NCBI GenBank assembly: GCA_007026445.1
Contig: VDMD01000020.1
Location: forward strand, 1 to 64,000
Length of the DNA stretch: 64,000 nucleotides
DNA from: Schizophyllum amplum
Taxonomy: Eukaryota > Basidiomycota > Agaricomycetes > Agaricales > Schizophyllaceae
Reading direction: 5' to 3'
The position numbers and the translations under genes were made by a program. Position 1 is the first letter of the stretch; each line of letters opens with the position of its first letter. Positions 53,689 through 63,234 of this stretch are shown here, piece by piece. Under the pieces are notes generated by a model that saw only the letters and a program-made list of their open reading frames with translations, was not told where the DNA came from and made no database searches.

Positions 53689-55089
53689 TTATTCTAGTGG
53701 GATGGCGAGTCCACATGTGTGCGACTTGCCAAACCATACGGAAATCTTGCCAGCGCGGTAGTAGCAGCGACGACAGACGACTCCGTACCTTATGTGCAAA
53801 TCGCCTGACTCGGGGACTGCTACCGGCTCATCTAACGACGTCTCTACATAAGCAGCGGGATTCTCGAAACATGTACACAGAAGCACACCGCCATCTGGTA
53901 CAGTGAACCCTTGCAGGCCAGGGATGCGGTCGAGGGCATCCAGGAGAAGCCAGCCCCCGACAAGCACGGGAACCCATGCCTTGAACTGGCGAGTCCGGTG
54001 CTATAAGGCGTCAGACAGTCCTCGCGAATGAGATAACGTGCGCTTACCAAGTTGTCCATCCAGACGTAGACACAAGTGGGGGTGTATTCCCGCATGATGA
54101 CATGGCGGGGTGCGTGAGCCCATCGCCGGCGGTGTACAAAGAGCTCGATGGGAGCCCTGGACTCGGGGACCGGAAGGGTGTCTAGCCAGTCTACCCTCAC
54201 CAGCGCCCCGTTGGGCAGGCAGTAGAATGCAGAGGTGGCCGAGATGTCAACGCCCTTGCTAATGAGAGCGTGGGCGTAGTTGCCGAGGACCACGAGATTG
54301 TCGAATACATCTACTTGCAGAGTGAGGCTCGTCGCCTGAACAAAGGACGCGTTGTCAGCAATTAGGGCATATCGTATATTGAACCCAGAGCGTTGCAACT
54401 CACCGGTCCCACGTCAGCCCCCACATGGAGGACGACAGTCGCGACTCTGTCGCTCATGGTCCTTTCTCGCTGACGCTTCCGCGCCTCACGCCGCCAGCGG
54501 GACAGGTCCTGGGCGCTCCCGAGTTTGGAGTACACTGCGATCTGGGCCCTGCATTGCCTTGCGAACGCCCACGGCGGACACGTCGTCCGCTTTGGTAAGT
54601 GCAGCTCGATGTACTTCTGAACCCTCAAGTCTGTAGCCGTACGAAGGACGTCCGCCGTGTACTTGGTGCTCCCTAGTCAGGTGTCAGTTGCCATGCTCTG
54701 CGTTCACTGTTCAGCAGCCACGTACAGGAGACGCCCCGTCCGAAGCCGGTTGAGAGCATCAGGCTCATAAGGGACGCGCTGAAGCACAGCTCCTCCGACT
54801 CGAGGTCTTGCAGCGCAGCTGATAGCTTAGTGCGGGAGTACAGCATAGGGCTGAGCCCGGTGGGCGTCAAATCCGTCATGCCGGGCGGCGGCGATGAAGG
54901 TTGCACCCATGTTGGAGATGATGGCGGCGGACTGGACGAGGGCGGGGGAAACGGCGTCGGTGAGGACATCTTGTCGCAAGCTGGGTCTTGCCCTCCTGGT
55001 AGTTCCGATGAAGGTTGCTCGCAGGCCGGTCGACTGGACGCGTTTATTGGGCCCCCGCTGATCGGAGAAGCCCCTGGAGCTCCAAACAC
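53689..55089 (-). CDS. Unrecognised 410-aa protein, paralogue of the 42.6-50.2 kb gene
   Basis: Exons 55089-54726, 54672-54404, 54335-54048 and 54000-53689 join in phase to 1233 nt without a stop. Intron 1 splits a Trp codon T/GG exactly as in the paralogue; introns 2 and 3 are also in matching phase. The N-terminus is Pro/Ser-rich. Later parts include ATSLTLQVDVFDNLVVLGNY, VWMDNL, and a C-terminal VVCRRCYYRAGKISVWFGKS with a CxxC pair. It lies 82 bp downstream of the decayed TET/JBP-like gene on the same strand. No family is known to me. Location next to KDZ and TET genes suggests transposon cargo, which is an inference. The start codon is the first ATG of exon 1. Confidence 0.62.
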
Positions 55090-55170
55090 GTGGGGTGGGC
55101 CGGGCTTCCTCGCTCGGCCGAGTTTTGCTCTGCCGTGTTACGATTTTCAGACTTGCTTGCTGCCCAGTAG

Positions 55171-57065
55171 CTATGCTAAAGTAGTACCCAGCCCTGCGTT
55201 GGACGTGCCTCCGCCTGTACAGCTAGCACCAACAGCCGCCGCCTCTGCCCGTAGCTCACTGAGCCTCGACAGCTTGCTCCTTCCCTTGTCGGCCTGCGCT
55301 GCGTTTGCAGCCTGGGCGTCCCTGAGCTGCTGCTTGCTCATGCCCTTGTAATACTGCTCGTCGAGCTGGCACCCATGCTCAACGAATCGGAAGATGGCGC
55401 CGGCGGTGTACTGGGTCACAGAGTATCGAGTCTCGTCGGGAGCAATGGAAGTATTGTAGTGCGTGATGATGGCGGAGGGGATTAGAACGGTAGATCCAGC
55501 AGGAAAGCGAACAACCATCTTGAGCTCCCGCAGGACGATTTGCCCACCTTGATCTGCGTTGAAGCGACCTAGGGCAGACACCGAGCACAACCCGAAGCAT
55601 ATGTTCCCAAAATCTCGATGCGGGACTGCGAGCGTTTGGGGGCCAAAGTTGAAGGTCATGCAGGCCCAGATCGACTTGGGGAAGTTGCGCTTGCGTCGAA
55701 GCTGGGGATTCCACCGAAGCAGTGCTCCATCACCTCCCCGTAGTACATGTGGACGCCAGGCTCCCAAGTTTGAAAGGCCGCTGCATGGCACGGTTAGCTT
55801 GCGTCCGGCAGCACCTCGCCGTCGCTCACCTGAGGCAAAATGCGCGTTGCGGCGCATTTCAGGAAGCTGTATAAGCCGCTTGAGCTCCTTTGCATTCCTT
55901 TGGCCGTGAGCCAGAGGACGGGGAGCCTGAAGTGCGTCATTGAGCGTCTAAGCGTGATGATGGGTGCGCGTCCAGCTTACAGTCTGCCCACCTCCGTGCG
56001 ATATACCATGAGACTTCGCCCTGAAGACTCCCCGGCGATGAATGCCCTCCTCCGCGCGAAATGTCAGACGTGCGGCAGACCCTCAATCTCTCTTGAGAGC
56101 TTCGCATGTTGGGCGTCCCAGTCAGGCCCGGGCGGCCGACCTGCAAGGATACAGAGGACAACCTGCTCTGCACCCGCAGTCAGGGCGATTGGATGTCTAG
56201 AGAGCACGTCAGATGCTGCAAGGACTGGTCCGCCTGCGCCAAGCTTACATGCCATCCCAGTCAACGTAGGTGAAGCCCCGGAGCTCTGCCAAAGCAGGCA
56301 CTCCGATCTCGCTGGCATCCCTGAGCGCAGTGAACCCAGTCCTGGTGGCCGCTGCGTTCGCTGGCTCCCAGTCGGCGCTCTCAACCCCAGATGTCAGAAT
56401 TTCTGCGCGCGCAGCTTCTTCGCACCCTCAGTCTGCTGCTCCGCCGCTTGACGCTTGCGCTTCCTGTGTCGCGCCGCCTTCTTCGCCTTAGAGGCCCTGG
56501 CCGAAGGCGCGGGTGCTTTAGAGCCACCCGAAAAAGGTATAGTGTCGTCCTCGCTCTCGGTCAAAGTCGGCAAGGGCGACGATCTACCGGAGGCCGACCT
56601 CTCCGACAGCTGGTCGCTGGCGGGCAAGCCCACCAGGTCGTCTTCTGACTCAACTTCAGACTCCATACAAGGGTCCTCGTCCTCGTGGCCCTGTGCATCG
56701 CAAAATAGCTGGCCCAGGTCAACGTCCTCCGGGATGCTGATGTAGTTGCTGAATACCGCACCGCTTCGGGTGGCTCGAGCTGAAAGCCCTCGTTAGCGTG
56801 GCATAGGTTTCGGAGGACAAGCGCCTCTGGCCCACAGCTCTGCCGCATGCGCGACGTTGGTCCCTATCTGCCATGCTTTGACTGACGGGGCGCCGCACGA
56901 GCAGAGACGTGGGGCCGGGCGGTTGCGGTGACTCACCGCCAAGAGCGGCCTTGAGATGTTGAAGGTCCATGGGGCGGAAGGCAAGCTGGGAATTCCTTTG
57001 GCATGAGCTTTATAAGTACCCGAGCGCCATGAGGCATACCTCGCAACGTGGGGCTTAACAGACAT
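55171..57065 (-). pseudogene. TET/JBP-like dioxygenase, probably inactivated
   Basis: The C-terminal exon (from about 55740) keeps the catalytic part: IWACMTFNFGPQTLAVPHRD with His-x-Asp, FPAGSTVLIPSAIITHYNTS with the distal His, then DETRYSVTQYTAGAIF. Upstream pieces match the intact gene at 3.3 kb in order (GAVFSNYISIPEDVDL, a Lys/Arg-rich part, RTGFTALRDASEIG, FTYVDWDG, ISHGGG) but in changing frames. Shifts are seen near 56400 (after KKLRAQ) and within exon 3 near 55700. Some introns remain readable. I infer a frameshifted relative of the KDZ-associated oxygenase; sequencing errors could also explain one shift. Confidence 0.65.
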
Positions 57066-58691
57066 TGCGGCGCATGCGCAGCTTACTAAAATTACGTGTA
57101 CCCTCTGCGCCCGCGCCTCGCCTACACCTCGCGCTCGACTTCACCCTCCGACTCGCCCGCTCGCCCCTCGAAGTCGTCCCCTTCTTCCCCAGAGTCCTCT
57201 TCCTCCCCATCTTCTAATGCTTCATCCCCCTCAACCTCGCTAGCGTTGTCGTAAATGTGACCCACTGCCTCCGCTGTGGCGTCCTCCTCATCAACTTCAT
57301 CATCAATCGCGCCGCCTACGCCTGGCCCGTCCTCCTCATCCTCTGGCTCAGAGTCCTTGGGGTCCTCTTTTCTGTCGCAGGACGCTGTCGCCCAGTCTGC
57401 TCGTGCGTCCTTCAACTCCTTCACGCTAGGTCCAGGCGGCTGTGGCAGGTGCTTCATCCACAAAACAGCGAGTCTCAGGAGGCTAGCCTTTCGCACACCC
57501 AGCTGGTGACGCAGCGCAGGTGCATCTGCAAGTCAAGTCGTCAGATGGGCAATCTCGCAATCTCCATGAACTCACCTGGAATCTTGAGGGCATCTCTGTA
57601 TGCTTGCTGAACGGCTGCCCATTCCTCGCCGAACCAGTTCAGCAGGTTCGCCTCCTCGTGCTTCAGTCGCGCCGCCTCTTCCCTGCATCGATCTATCACG
57701 AGCAGTGCCCGAATCGCCAGCCTGACCTTGCAGTCTACCATCCACGGCTGAGCTTGCTCCTCGTCGCCTAAGTCAAATCGCAAGTCGTCCCAGCAAGGGT
57801 TGTCGACGTCGAGGTCCCATATCCCAGTGGTCGGAAGGGGGGTAAGGGGTCGGATGCGACAAGAGCCGTGCCGAGTCTCCTGCGTGCGTATCCTCTTGCT
57901 CAAGTCGTGACAAGCGCTGTTGTACCTCGCGACGATGGCCTTCACGGTCCCCTGCCTTTTCTCCACGTTCGTTTTTGTATGCTTGCGAAGAGAATTCTCT
58001 GCAGGACTTGTCAGTCCGTCTGACGCTGTCTTGAGGCTGAGGGAGCGAGCCCACCTCCGTTCTTGCTGCGATGGGAGCGTACGACCCTCTCCAACTCCAG
58101 CTTTCGCCTCATGATCGCCGTCTGCGCGCGACGAAGCAGTACAAGCGCGTTCGCCCGACAGAGCAAGGTTTTGTTGCCAAGCAGAGTCGACAGTTTCGTC
58201 TTCGAGTCAACTCCTAGCTGTCCCACCTTGCGATCGTATTTCGTGAGTGCCAGTTTGTAAGACGCTTCTGCTGCTGCGAGATCAGCGCTGACGTCCGCGC
58301 CGCCGCCACTGGATAGCTGCGCTTTGAGCTTGCGAACGACCTTGCGCGCATCTTCCATCGTCACGCGCAGCTCCATTGCGGCCTGTTGGGATTGGTGTTC
58401 TAGCACGCTCTCGTGCTTATGGTATTTTTCTCTGATTTTCCCTGATTTTTCCCATGCCGTTATCGCTACTTATACGCGCACTACGCCTTACGCTGTGCGC
58501 CACATATTCCGCTTAGTCATCGGCATTTCCCGGTCTTTCTGCCTAGAGCGGCCGCATCCAAGTCTCTCTTTATCTCTGACTTGTGTGCTGTCGCTCTAGG
58601 TGCGTAGTTACACGTTCTATAGCTTGTTATACATCTCTGACTTGTGTGCTGTCGCTCTAGTGTGTCTGAGTCCTCTGTTCTACCTCGGATA

Positions 58692-58715
58692 GGTTATGAG
58701 CCCCGCGCTCTAGCC
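58692..58715 (+). other. Primer-binding site of the gag-less element
   Basis: It begins directly after the 5' LTR with GGTTATGAGCCCCGCGC, complementary to the anticodon arm of initiator tRNA-Met. It is the same as the site of the gag-only element at 46588. Confidence 0.7.
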
Positions 58716-58884
58716 ACTCAGATCAAGCAAAAGCGACCTCCACACCATATTCGCCGTTGCCGGTGCATTTCAGCTGCGATTCCCTCCGTTCGAGCGGCGT
58801 TCTAAGCAGACGGGTCCCCTCCACCCCTGTGCCAACCCGCGTTCCGCGAAAATCGCCTGGTCGCCCACAATCGCCCGCGCAAAC

Positions 58885-61800
58885 ATGCAGTCTCCGATCG
58901 GGCCAATTCGGATGCCCATCTCGAACGCGCCGCCCTGCGCCCATTTCGGCCCCGATTCGCTTCGGACCGCCACCATTGCATCCGCCACGTTCTCCCCATA
59001 CCCGCCGCCCACGCGCCCCGCGATGACACGTCACCGATCACGTGCTGCCGTGCATTCCGCTTCGGCCACTCAGGCCGGCTCTGTAGCCCACACCGAGTGG
59101 TTGAAGACCAAGGCCGCCTCCTCCCTGAACACTGACACTGGCGCCTCTCTGCACATGACCCCCAGACGCGACTGGTTCGTCTCCTACTCGCCCCACCGCG
59201 TCCCCATCCGTCTAGCCAACGGAGTTTTGGTCTATTCAGAGGGCATTGGATCAATCGAGTTCCAGCCAGTGGTCAACAACAAGGAGCTGCGCCCTATCGT
59301 CTTCTTTGATGTCCTCCACGTTCCCCTCCTCGCCTCTAATCTGCTGTCCATCTATCATCTGACGACTCAGAAGGGATATGAGGTGCGCATTGTGGACAGG
59401 ACCACATCATTCTACCACGGAGGTGCGCTTGTCTGCACTGCAAGTGTGGATGGGTCAAACACGGGCTATCTCGACGGCTACATCCGGCCACCGCGTGTGC
59501 AGAGCGCCGGCGCTGCGTCCACCACGCTCCCTCTCGACGCCTCGCTCTGGCATCGCCGCTTCGGTCACGTCAACCACGGCGACATCGGCAAGCTGCGCAG
59601 TCGCAAGCTCGTTAAGGGCATGCGCTTCGACACCTTCAACGCGCCGGACCCGATCTGCGAACCGTGTATCATGGGGAAGCAGACTCGGAAGGCCGTTCCG
59701 CGCGGTCCGGGAGAGCGCGCAACGCGGCGTCTCGAGCTCGTTCACACGGACTTGAAGGGACCGATGCCTGTGGCGACGAAGGAGGGGTACCGCTACTGGA
59801 TCACCTTCATTGATGACAAGGAGCGCTGGCGGACGGTGGTCTACCTGAAGAAGAAGAGCGATACTTGGGCCGCTATCTGTGCGTTCAAGGCAGCTGCGGA
59901 GATCGAGACGGGCGAGCGATTGGAGGTGATGCGCTGTGATGCCGGTGGCGAGTACATCACCAAGGCAATGTTAGAACAGGCGCGTCGTGAGGGGTGGCGA
60001 CTCGAGTTCACTGAGCCAGATGAGCCGCATCAGAACGGAGTTGCAGAGCGAGCTAATCTGACTCTAGCGAATGCGGCCAGCTCGATGCTGTGGGAAGCAA
60101 AGCTGCCACCTTCGTTCTGGGCCCATGCCGTCTCTGCCTTCAACCACGTTGACAACCGCGCCCCTACGTCCTCGCTACCGCCAGACAAGACGCCCTACAT
60201 CGGCTGGAAGCGCAAGAAGCCGGATGTCTCGTACTTCCGCGTCTTTGGCTGCCTTGCCTACGTCCTGGTGAAGAAGCGACACCGGCGTGCACTCGAGCCG
60301 CACTCGCAGAAGTGCATCTTCATTGGCTACCCGCCCGGCACCAAGGCCTGGCTCTTCTGGAACCCGGCGACCCAGAAGACGCTCATCTCCTCACACGCCG
60401 TCTTTGACGAGCGCTACATGCCGGGGAACTCTACCAAGAGTATAAACTTGATTACCGCGTCGCTCCTGGACAGAGGTGAGGGACCACCGGACTTTGGGGA
60501 TGCCGCAGATCAAGGGGGTGATGGGGAATCGCCTCCTAATCGCGAGTCTGACGATAGCGATGATGACGCTGTCTATGATCTGCCGCCTCCCCCATCCGGT
60601 CAGCCCGATCCTCCTGGTTCACAGTTGCAGACGCCGCCACCCAGTTCGCCGCCTCGCGCGCCTACGGTCGAGCCGCCTACCACACCGCCTAGCGCGCCTG
60701 TGCCCGCACCTCAGGCTCCACGTTCTGTACGTGTTGGACCACCCAGCCTGCTGCTTCAGCGCGGCCGCCAGAAGGAGCAGCAGGAGAAGGCGCAGCGCCA
60801 GAAGGCCGTTCGCCGCCGTTCGCCGTCGCCCGAGGCACCGCCTAATCGGGGGGAGGTGCCCGAGTGGCTGGCAGACCCGCCGCGGCCGCCGACCGACCCG
60901 TTTGCAGGCCCATCGCGCCCAGTGCGCCAGAGCGCGCCACGCTTCAACATGAGCGAGCGCGCATTGCAGGAGCGCGCTATGCGGCCAGCCGCACCACCAC
61001 CGCCTAGCCGTTGGGCTAGCGGTCCGCCCGTCGTGTCGCCTAACCGCTATGCGCCGCTTGAAGCGAGTATAGAGGAGATTGAGGAGTCGGAGGAGGAGAA
61101 GGAGCAGGAGATGGAGAAGGAGACGCCCCCCGTCGAGCATGACTCCGGGAGCGGCAGTGACGATGAACTGCTGTTGAAGGACGACACCGCCGTGCCGGGG
61201 GAGCATGCGATGCAGGCCGGACTCGACTATGTCTTTGATGGAGTGCAGGAGGAGCAGTGGTCAGTTGAGCAGGGCCTGGATTACGCTTACTCGTCCGTTG
61301 TCCCAGCGGATGCGCAGCAGACCGAGCCGAGGACGTTTGCAGAGGCGCTGCGCCGCCCCGACCGGTCGAAGTGGATTGACGCTGCGTTTGACGAGATGCA
61401 GGCGCTGATTGACAACGGCACGTTCGAGCTCGTCCAGCTCCCGCCCGGTGCGCGCGCTATTGGCAGTCGGTGGGTGTTCAAGGTCAAACGCAAGGCTGAC
61501 GGTTCTATCGAGCGCTACAAGGCGCGCTGCGTCGCCCAGGGCTTCTCGCAGCGCCCCGGCTTCGAGTACACCGAGACCTTTGCGCCTACGCCCAAGTGGT
61601 CCGCTATCCGCGCTATCCTCGCCCTCGCCGCCATCGAAGATCTCGTCCTCTACTCCGTCGACATCAGCAACGCGTTCCTGAACGGCTGGCTGGACGAGGA
61701 GATCTACATGCGCCAACCACCCGGCTTCGAGATGCGCAACAAGGACTATGTCTGGCGCCTCAAGAAGTCGCTGTACGGGCTGAAGCAGGCGAGTCATGTT

Positions 61801-62901
61801 TGGCATGAGACGCTGAACAAGGTTCTGTGCGACATGGGCTTCACGCGCATCCTCTGCGACCACAGCGTGTGGGTGTTTGGACGCGACGAGGCGCGCATCG
61901 TCATTCCTGTCTTTGTTGATGACATGACGATTGCAGCCAAGACGGACGCGCAGGCGCAGGAGATCATTGAAGAGCTGAAGAAGCACTTCAAACTGCGCGA
62001 GCTCGGTCCCACCTCGTGGCTCCTAGGTGTCGAGATCCAGCGCGAGCGTTCGCAGCGCAAGCTCTCGCTCTCCCAGCGCCAGTACTGCGTCGACATCCTC
62101 GAGCGCTACGGTATGGCAGACTGCAAACCCGTTGTCTCTCCGCTTGATCAGGCTGTGAAGCTGACCGCTGATGACGCTCCCAAGACGCCAGAGGACATTG
62201 ACTACATGTCCTCTCGCTCTGCAGAGTACGTCTCTGCCGTCGGCGCCGTTGCCTGGCTCGCCATCGCCACTCGTCCTGACCTCGCCTATCCCGTCTCTGT
62301 CCTTGCGCGTCACACCGGCCATCCTGGGCGCAAGCACTGGCAGGCGCTGCAGCGCGTCTTCCGCTACATCCAGGGCACGCTTGATGTCAAGCTGACCTAC
62401 GATGGCAGCGCCGTTGGCGCGCGCTCGGAGCTCTTCTACACCTACACGGACGCGGACCATGGCGGGAACCCGGACAACGGCAGGTCTACCAGCGGCCACA
62501 TCGTCATGATGGCGGGTGCACCGGTCTCTTGGGCGAGTAAGCTGCAGACCATTGTCGCACTCTCTACCACAGAGGCCGAGTACGTTGCAGCCGTGTCTGC
62601 TGGGCAGGAGATGTTGTGGATGCGCCACTTCCTCACCGAGTTGGGCTACTCGGTCAAGGACGCGCCCTCCACGCTCTACATCGACAACAACTCCGCTCTG
62701 CAGGTGGCGCGCAATCCAGAGCATCATGGGCGCATGAAGCATCTGGACCTGCGCTTCTACTGGCTGCGCGACGAGGTGCACAAGGGGTCGATCCGTCTTG
62801 TCCATCTGGCCACGGAGAACATGCCAGCTGACATGCTGACCAAGGCTTTGGGCCGGTCTAAGCTGCAGCATATGGTGGGGCTAACTGGTCTAGTGCGCTA
62901 G
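58885..62901 (+). CDS. Copia polyprotein: protease-integrase-RT-RNase H without Gag
   Basis: The 1338-aa frame is uninterrupted. Residues 1-80 are a short leader without Gag features. Protease active site DTGAS is at residues 84-88. The pre-integrase zinc domain follows (LWHRRFGHVNHGD, CEPC), then the integrase core with Asp in HTDLKGP, Asp in RCDAGGEY and Glu in NGVAERAN. A long Pro/Ser/Glu-rich linker leads to RT (WVFKVKRKADGSIERYKARC, SVDISNAFLNGWLDEEIYM, VFVDDM) and RNase H (YTDADHGGNPDNGRSTSG, STTEAEYVAAVSAGQEM, DNNSALQVARN). The end is ADMLTKALGRSKLQHM. All catalytic residues looked for are present. Start is the first ATG in frame; the true start could be a later one. It can provide enzymes to other LTR elements with matching ends. 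Confidence 0.93.
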   Translation: MQSPIGPIRMPISNAPPCAHFGPDSLRTATIASATFSPYPPPTRPAMTRHRSRAAVHSASATQAGSVAHTEWLKTKAASSLNTDTGASLHMTPRRDWFVSYSPHRVPIRLANGVLVYSEGIGSIEFQPVVNNKELRPIVFFDVLHVPLLASNLLSIYHLTTQKGYEVRIVDRTTSFYHGGALVCTASVDGSNTGYLDGYIRPPRVQSAGAASTTLPLDASLWHRRFGHVNHGDIGKLRSRKLVKGMRFDTFNAPDPICEPCIMGKQTRKAVPRGPGERATRRLELVHTDLKGPMPVATKEGYRYWITFIDDKERWRTVVYLKKKSDTWAAICAFKAAAEIETGERLEVMRCDAGGEYITKAMLEQARREGWRLEFTEPDEPHQNGVAERANLTLANAASSMLWEAKLPPSFWAHAVSAFNHVDNRAPTSSLPPDKTPYIGWKRKKPDVSYFRVFGCLAYVLVKKRHRRALEPHSQKCIFIGYPPGTKAWLFWNPATQKTLISSHAVFDERYMPGNSTKSINLITASLLDRGEGPPDFGDAADQGGDGESPPNRESDDSDDDAVYDLPPPPSGQPDPPGSQLQTPPPSSPPRAPTVEPPTTPPSAPVPAPQAPRSVRVGPPSLLLQRGRQKEQQEKAQRQKAVRRRSPSPEAPPNRGEVPEWLADPPRPPTDPFAGPSRPVRQSAPRFNMSERALQERAMRPAAPPPPSRWASGPPVVSPNRYAPLEASIEEIEESEEEKEQEMEKETPPVEHDSGSGSDDELLLKDDTAVPGEHAMQAGLDYVFDGVQEEQWSVEQGLDYAYSSVVPADAQQTEPRTFAEALRRPDRSKWIDAAFDEMQALIDNGTFELVQLPPGARAIGSRWVFKVKRKADGSIERYKARCVAQGFSQRPGFEYTETFAPTPKWSAIRAILALAAIEDLVLYSVDISNAFLNGWLDEEIYMRQPPGFEMRNKDYVWRLKKSLYGLKQASHVWHETLNKVLCDMGFTRILCDHSVWVFGRDEARIVIPVFVDDMTIAAKTDAQAQEIIEELKKHFKLRELGPTSWLLGVEIQRERSQRKLSLSQRQYCVDILERYGMADCKPVVSPLDQAVKLTADDAPKTPEDIDYMSSRSAEYVSAVGAVAWLAIATRPDLAYPVSVLARHTGHPGRKHWQALQRVFRYIQGTLDVKLTYDGSAVGARSELFYTYTDADHGGNPDNGRSTSGHIVMMAGAPVSWASKLQTIVALSTTEAEYVAAVSAGQEMLWMRHFLTELGYSVKDAPSTLYIDNNSALQVARNPEHHGRMKHLDLRFYWLRDEVHKGSIRLVHLATENMPADMLTKALGRSKLQHMVGLTGLVR

Positions 62902-62926
62902 GTGGGCGTGCTAGATCAAGGGGGTG

Positions 62927-63234
62927 TGTTGGGATTGGTGTTCTAGCACGCTCTCGTGCTTATGGTATTTTTCTCTGATTTTCCCTGATTTTTCCCATGC
63001 CGTTATCGCTACTTATACGCGCACTACGCCTTACGCTGTGCGCCACATATTCCGCTTAGTCATCGGCATTTCCCGGTCTTTCTGCCTAGAGCGGCCGCAT
63101 CCAAGTCTCTCTTTATCTCTGACTTGTGTGCTGTCGCTCTAGGTGCGTAGTTACACGTTCTATAGCTTGTTATACATCTCTGACTTGTGTGCTGTCGCTC
63201 TAGTGTGTCTGAGTCCTCTGTTCTACCTCGGATA
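62927..63234 (+). repeat. 3' LTR of the gag-less element
   Basis: It has the same 308-bp length as the 5' LTR at 58384-58691. Two copies of CTCTGACTTGTGTGCTGTCG lie near its end. One of these, with 61 bp, is missing from the 247-bp LTRs at 43.65 and 49.74 kb. Confidence 0.92.

Larger units (their letters stand above)
58384..63234 (+). mobile_element. Complete gag-less Ty1/copia element
   Basis: LTRs of 308 bp (58384-58691 and 62927-63234) have equal length and look identical. A perfect CGGCC duplication flanks it (58379-58383, 63235-63239). The primer-binding site (GGTTATGAGCCCC) starts at 58692, and the purine tract AAGGGGGTG ends at 62926. It carries one long pol frame and no Gag. Compared with the copy at 9.4 kb, everything from the gag start to just before the protease is missing. 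The element inserted into a KDZ transposase exon. Intact pol and equal LTRs point to recent movement with Gag supplied in trans. Confidence 0.95.
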
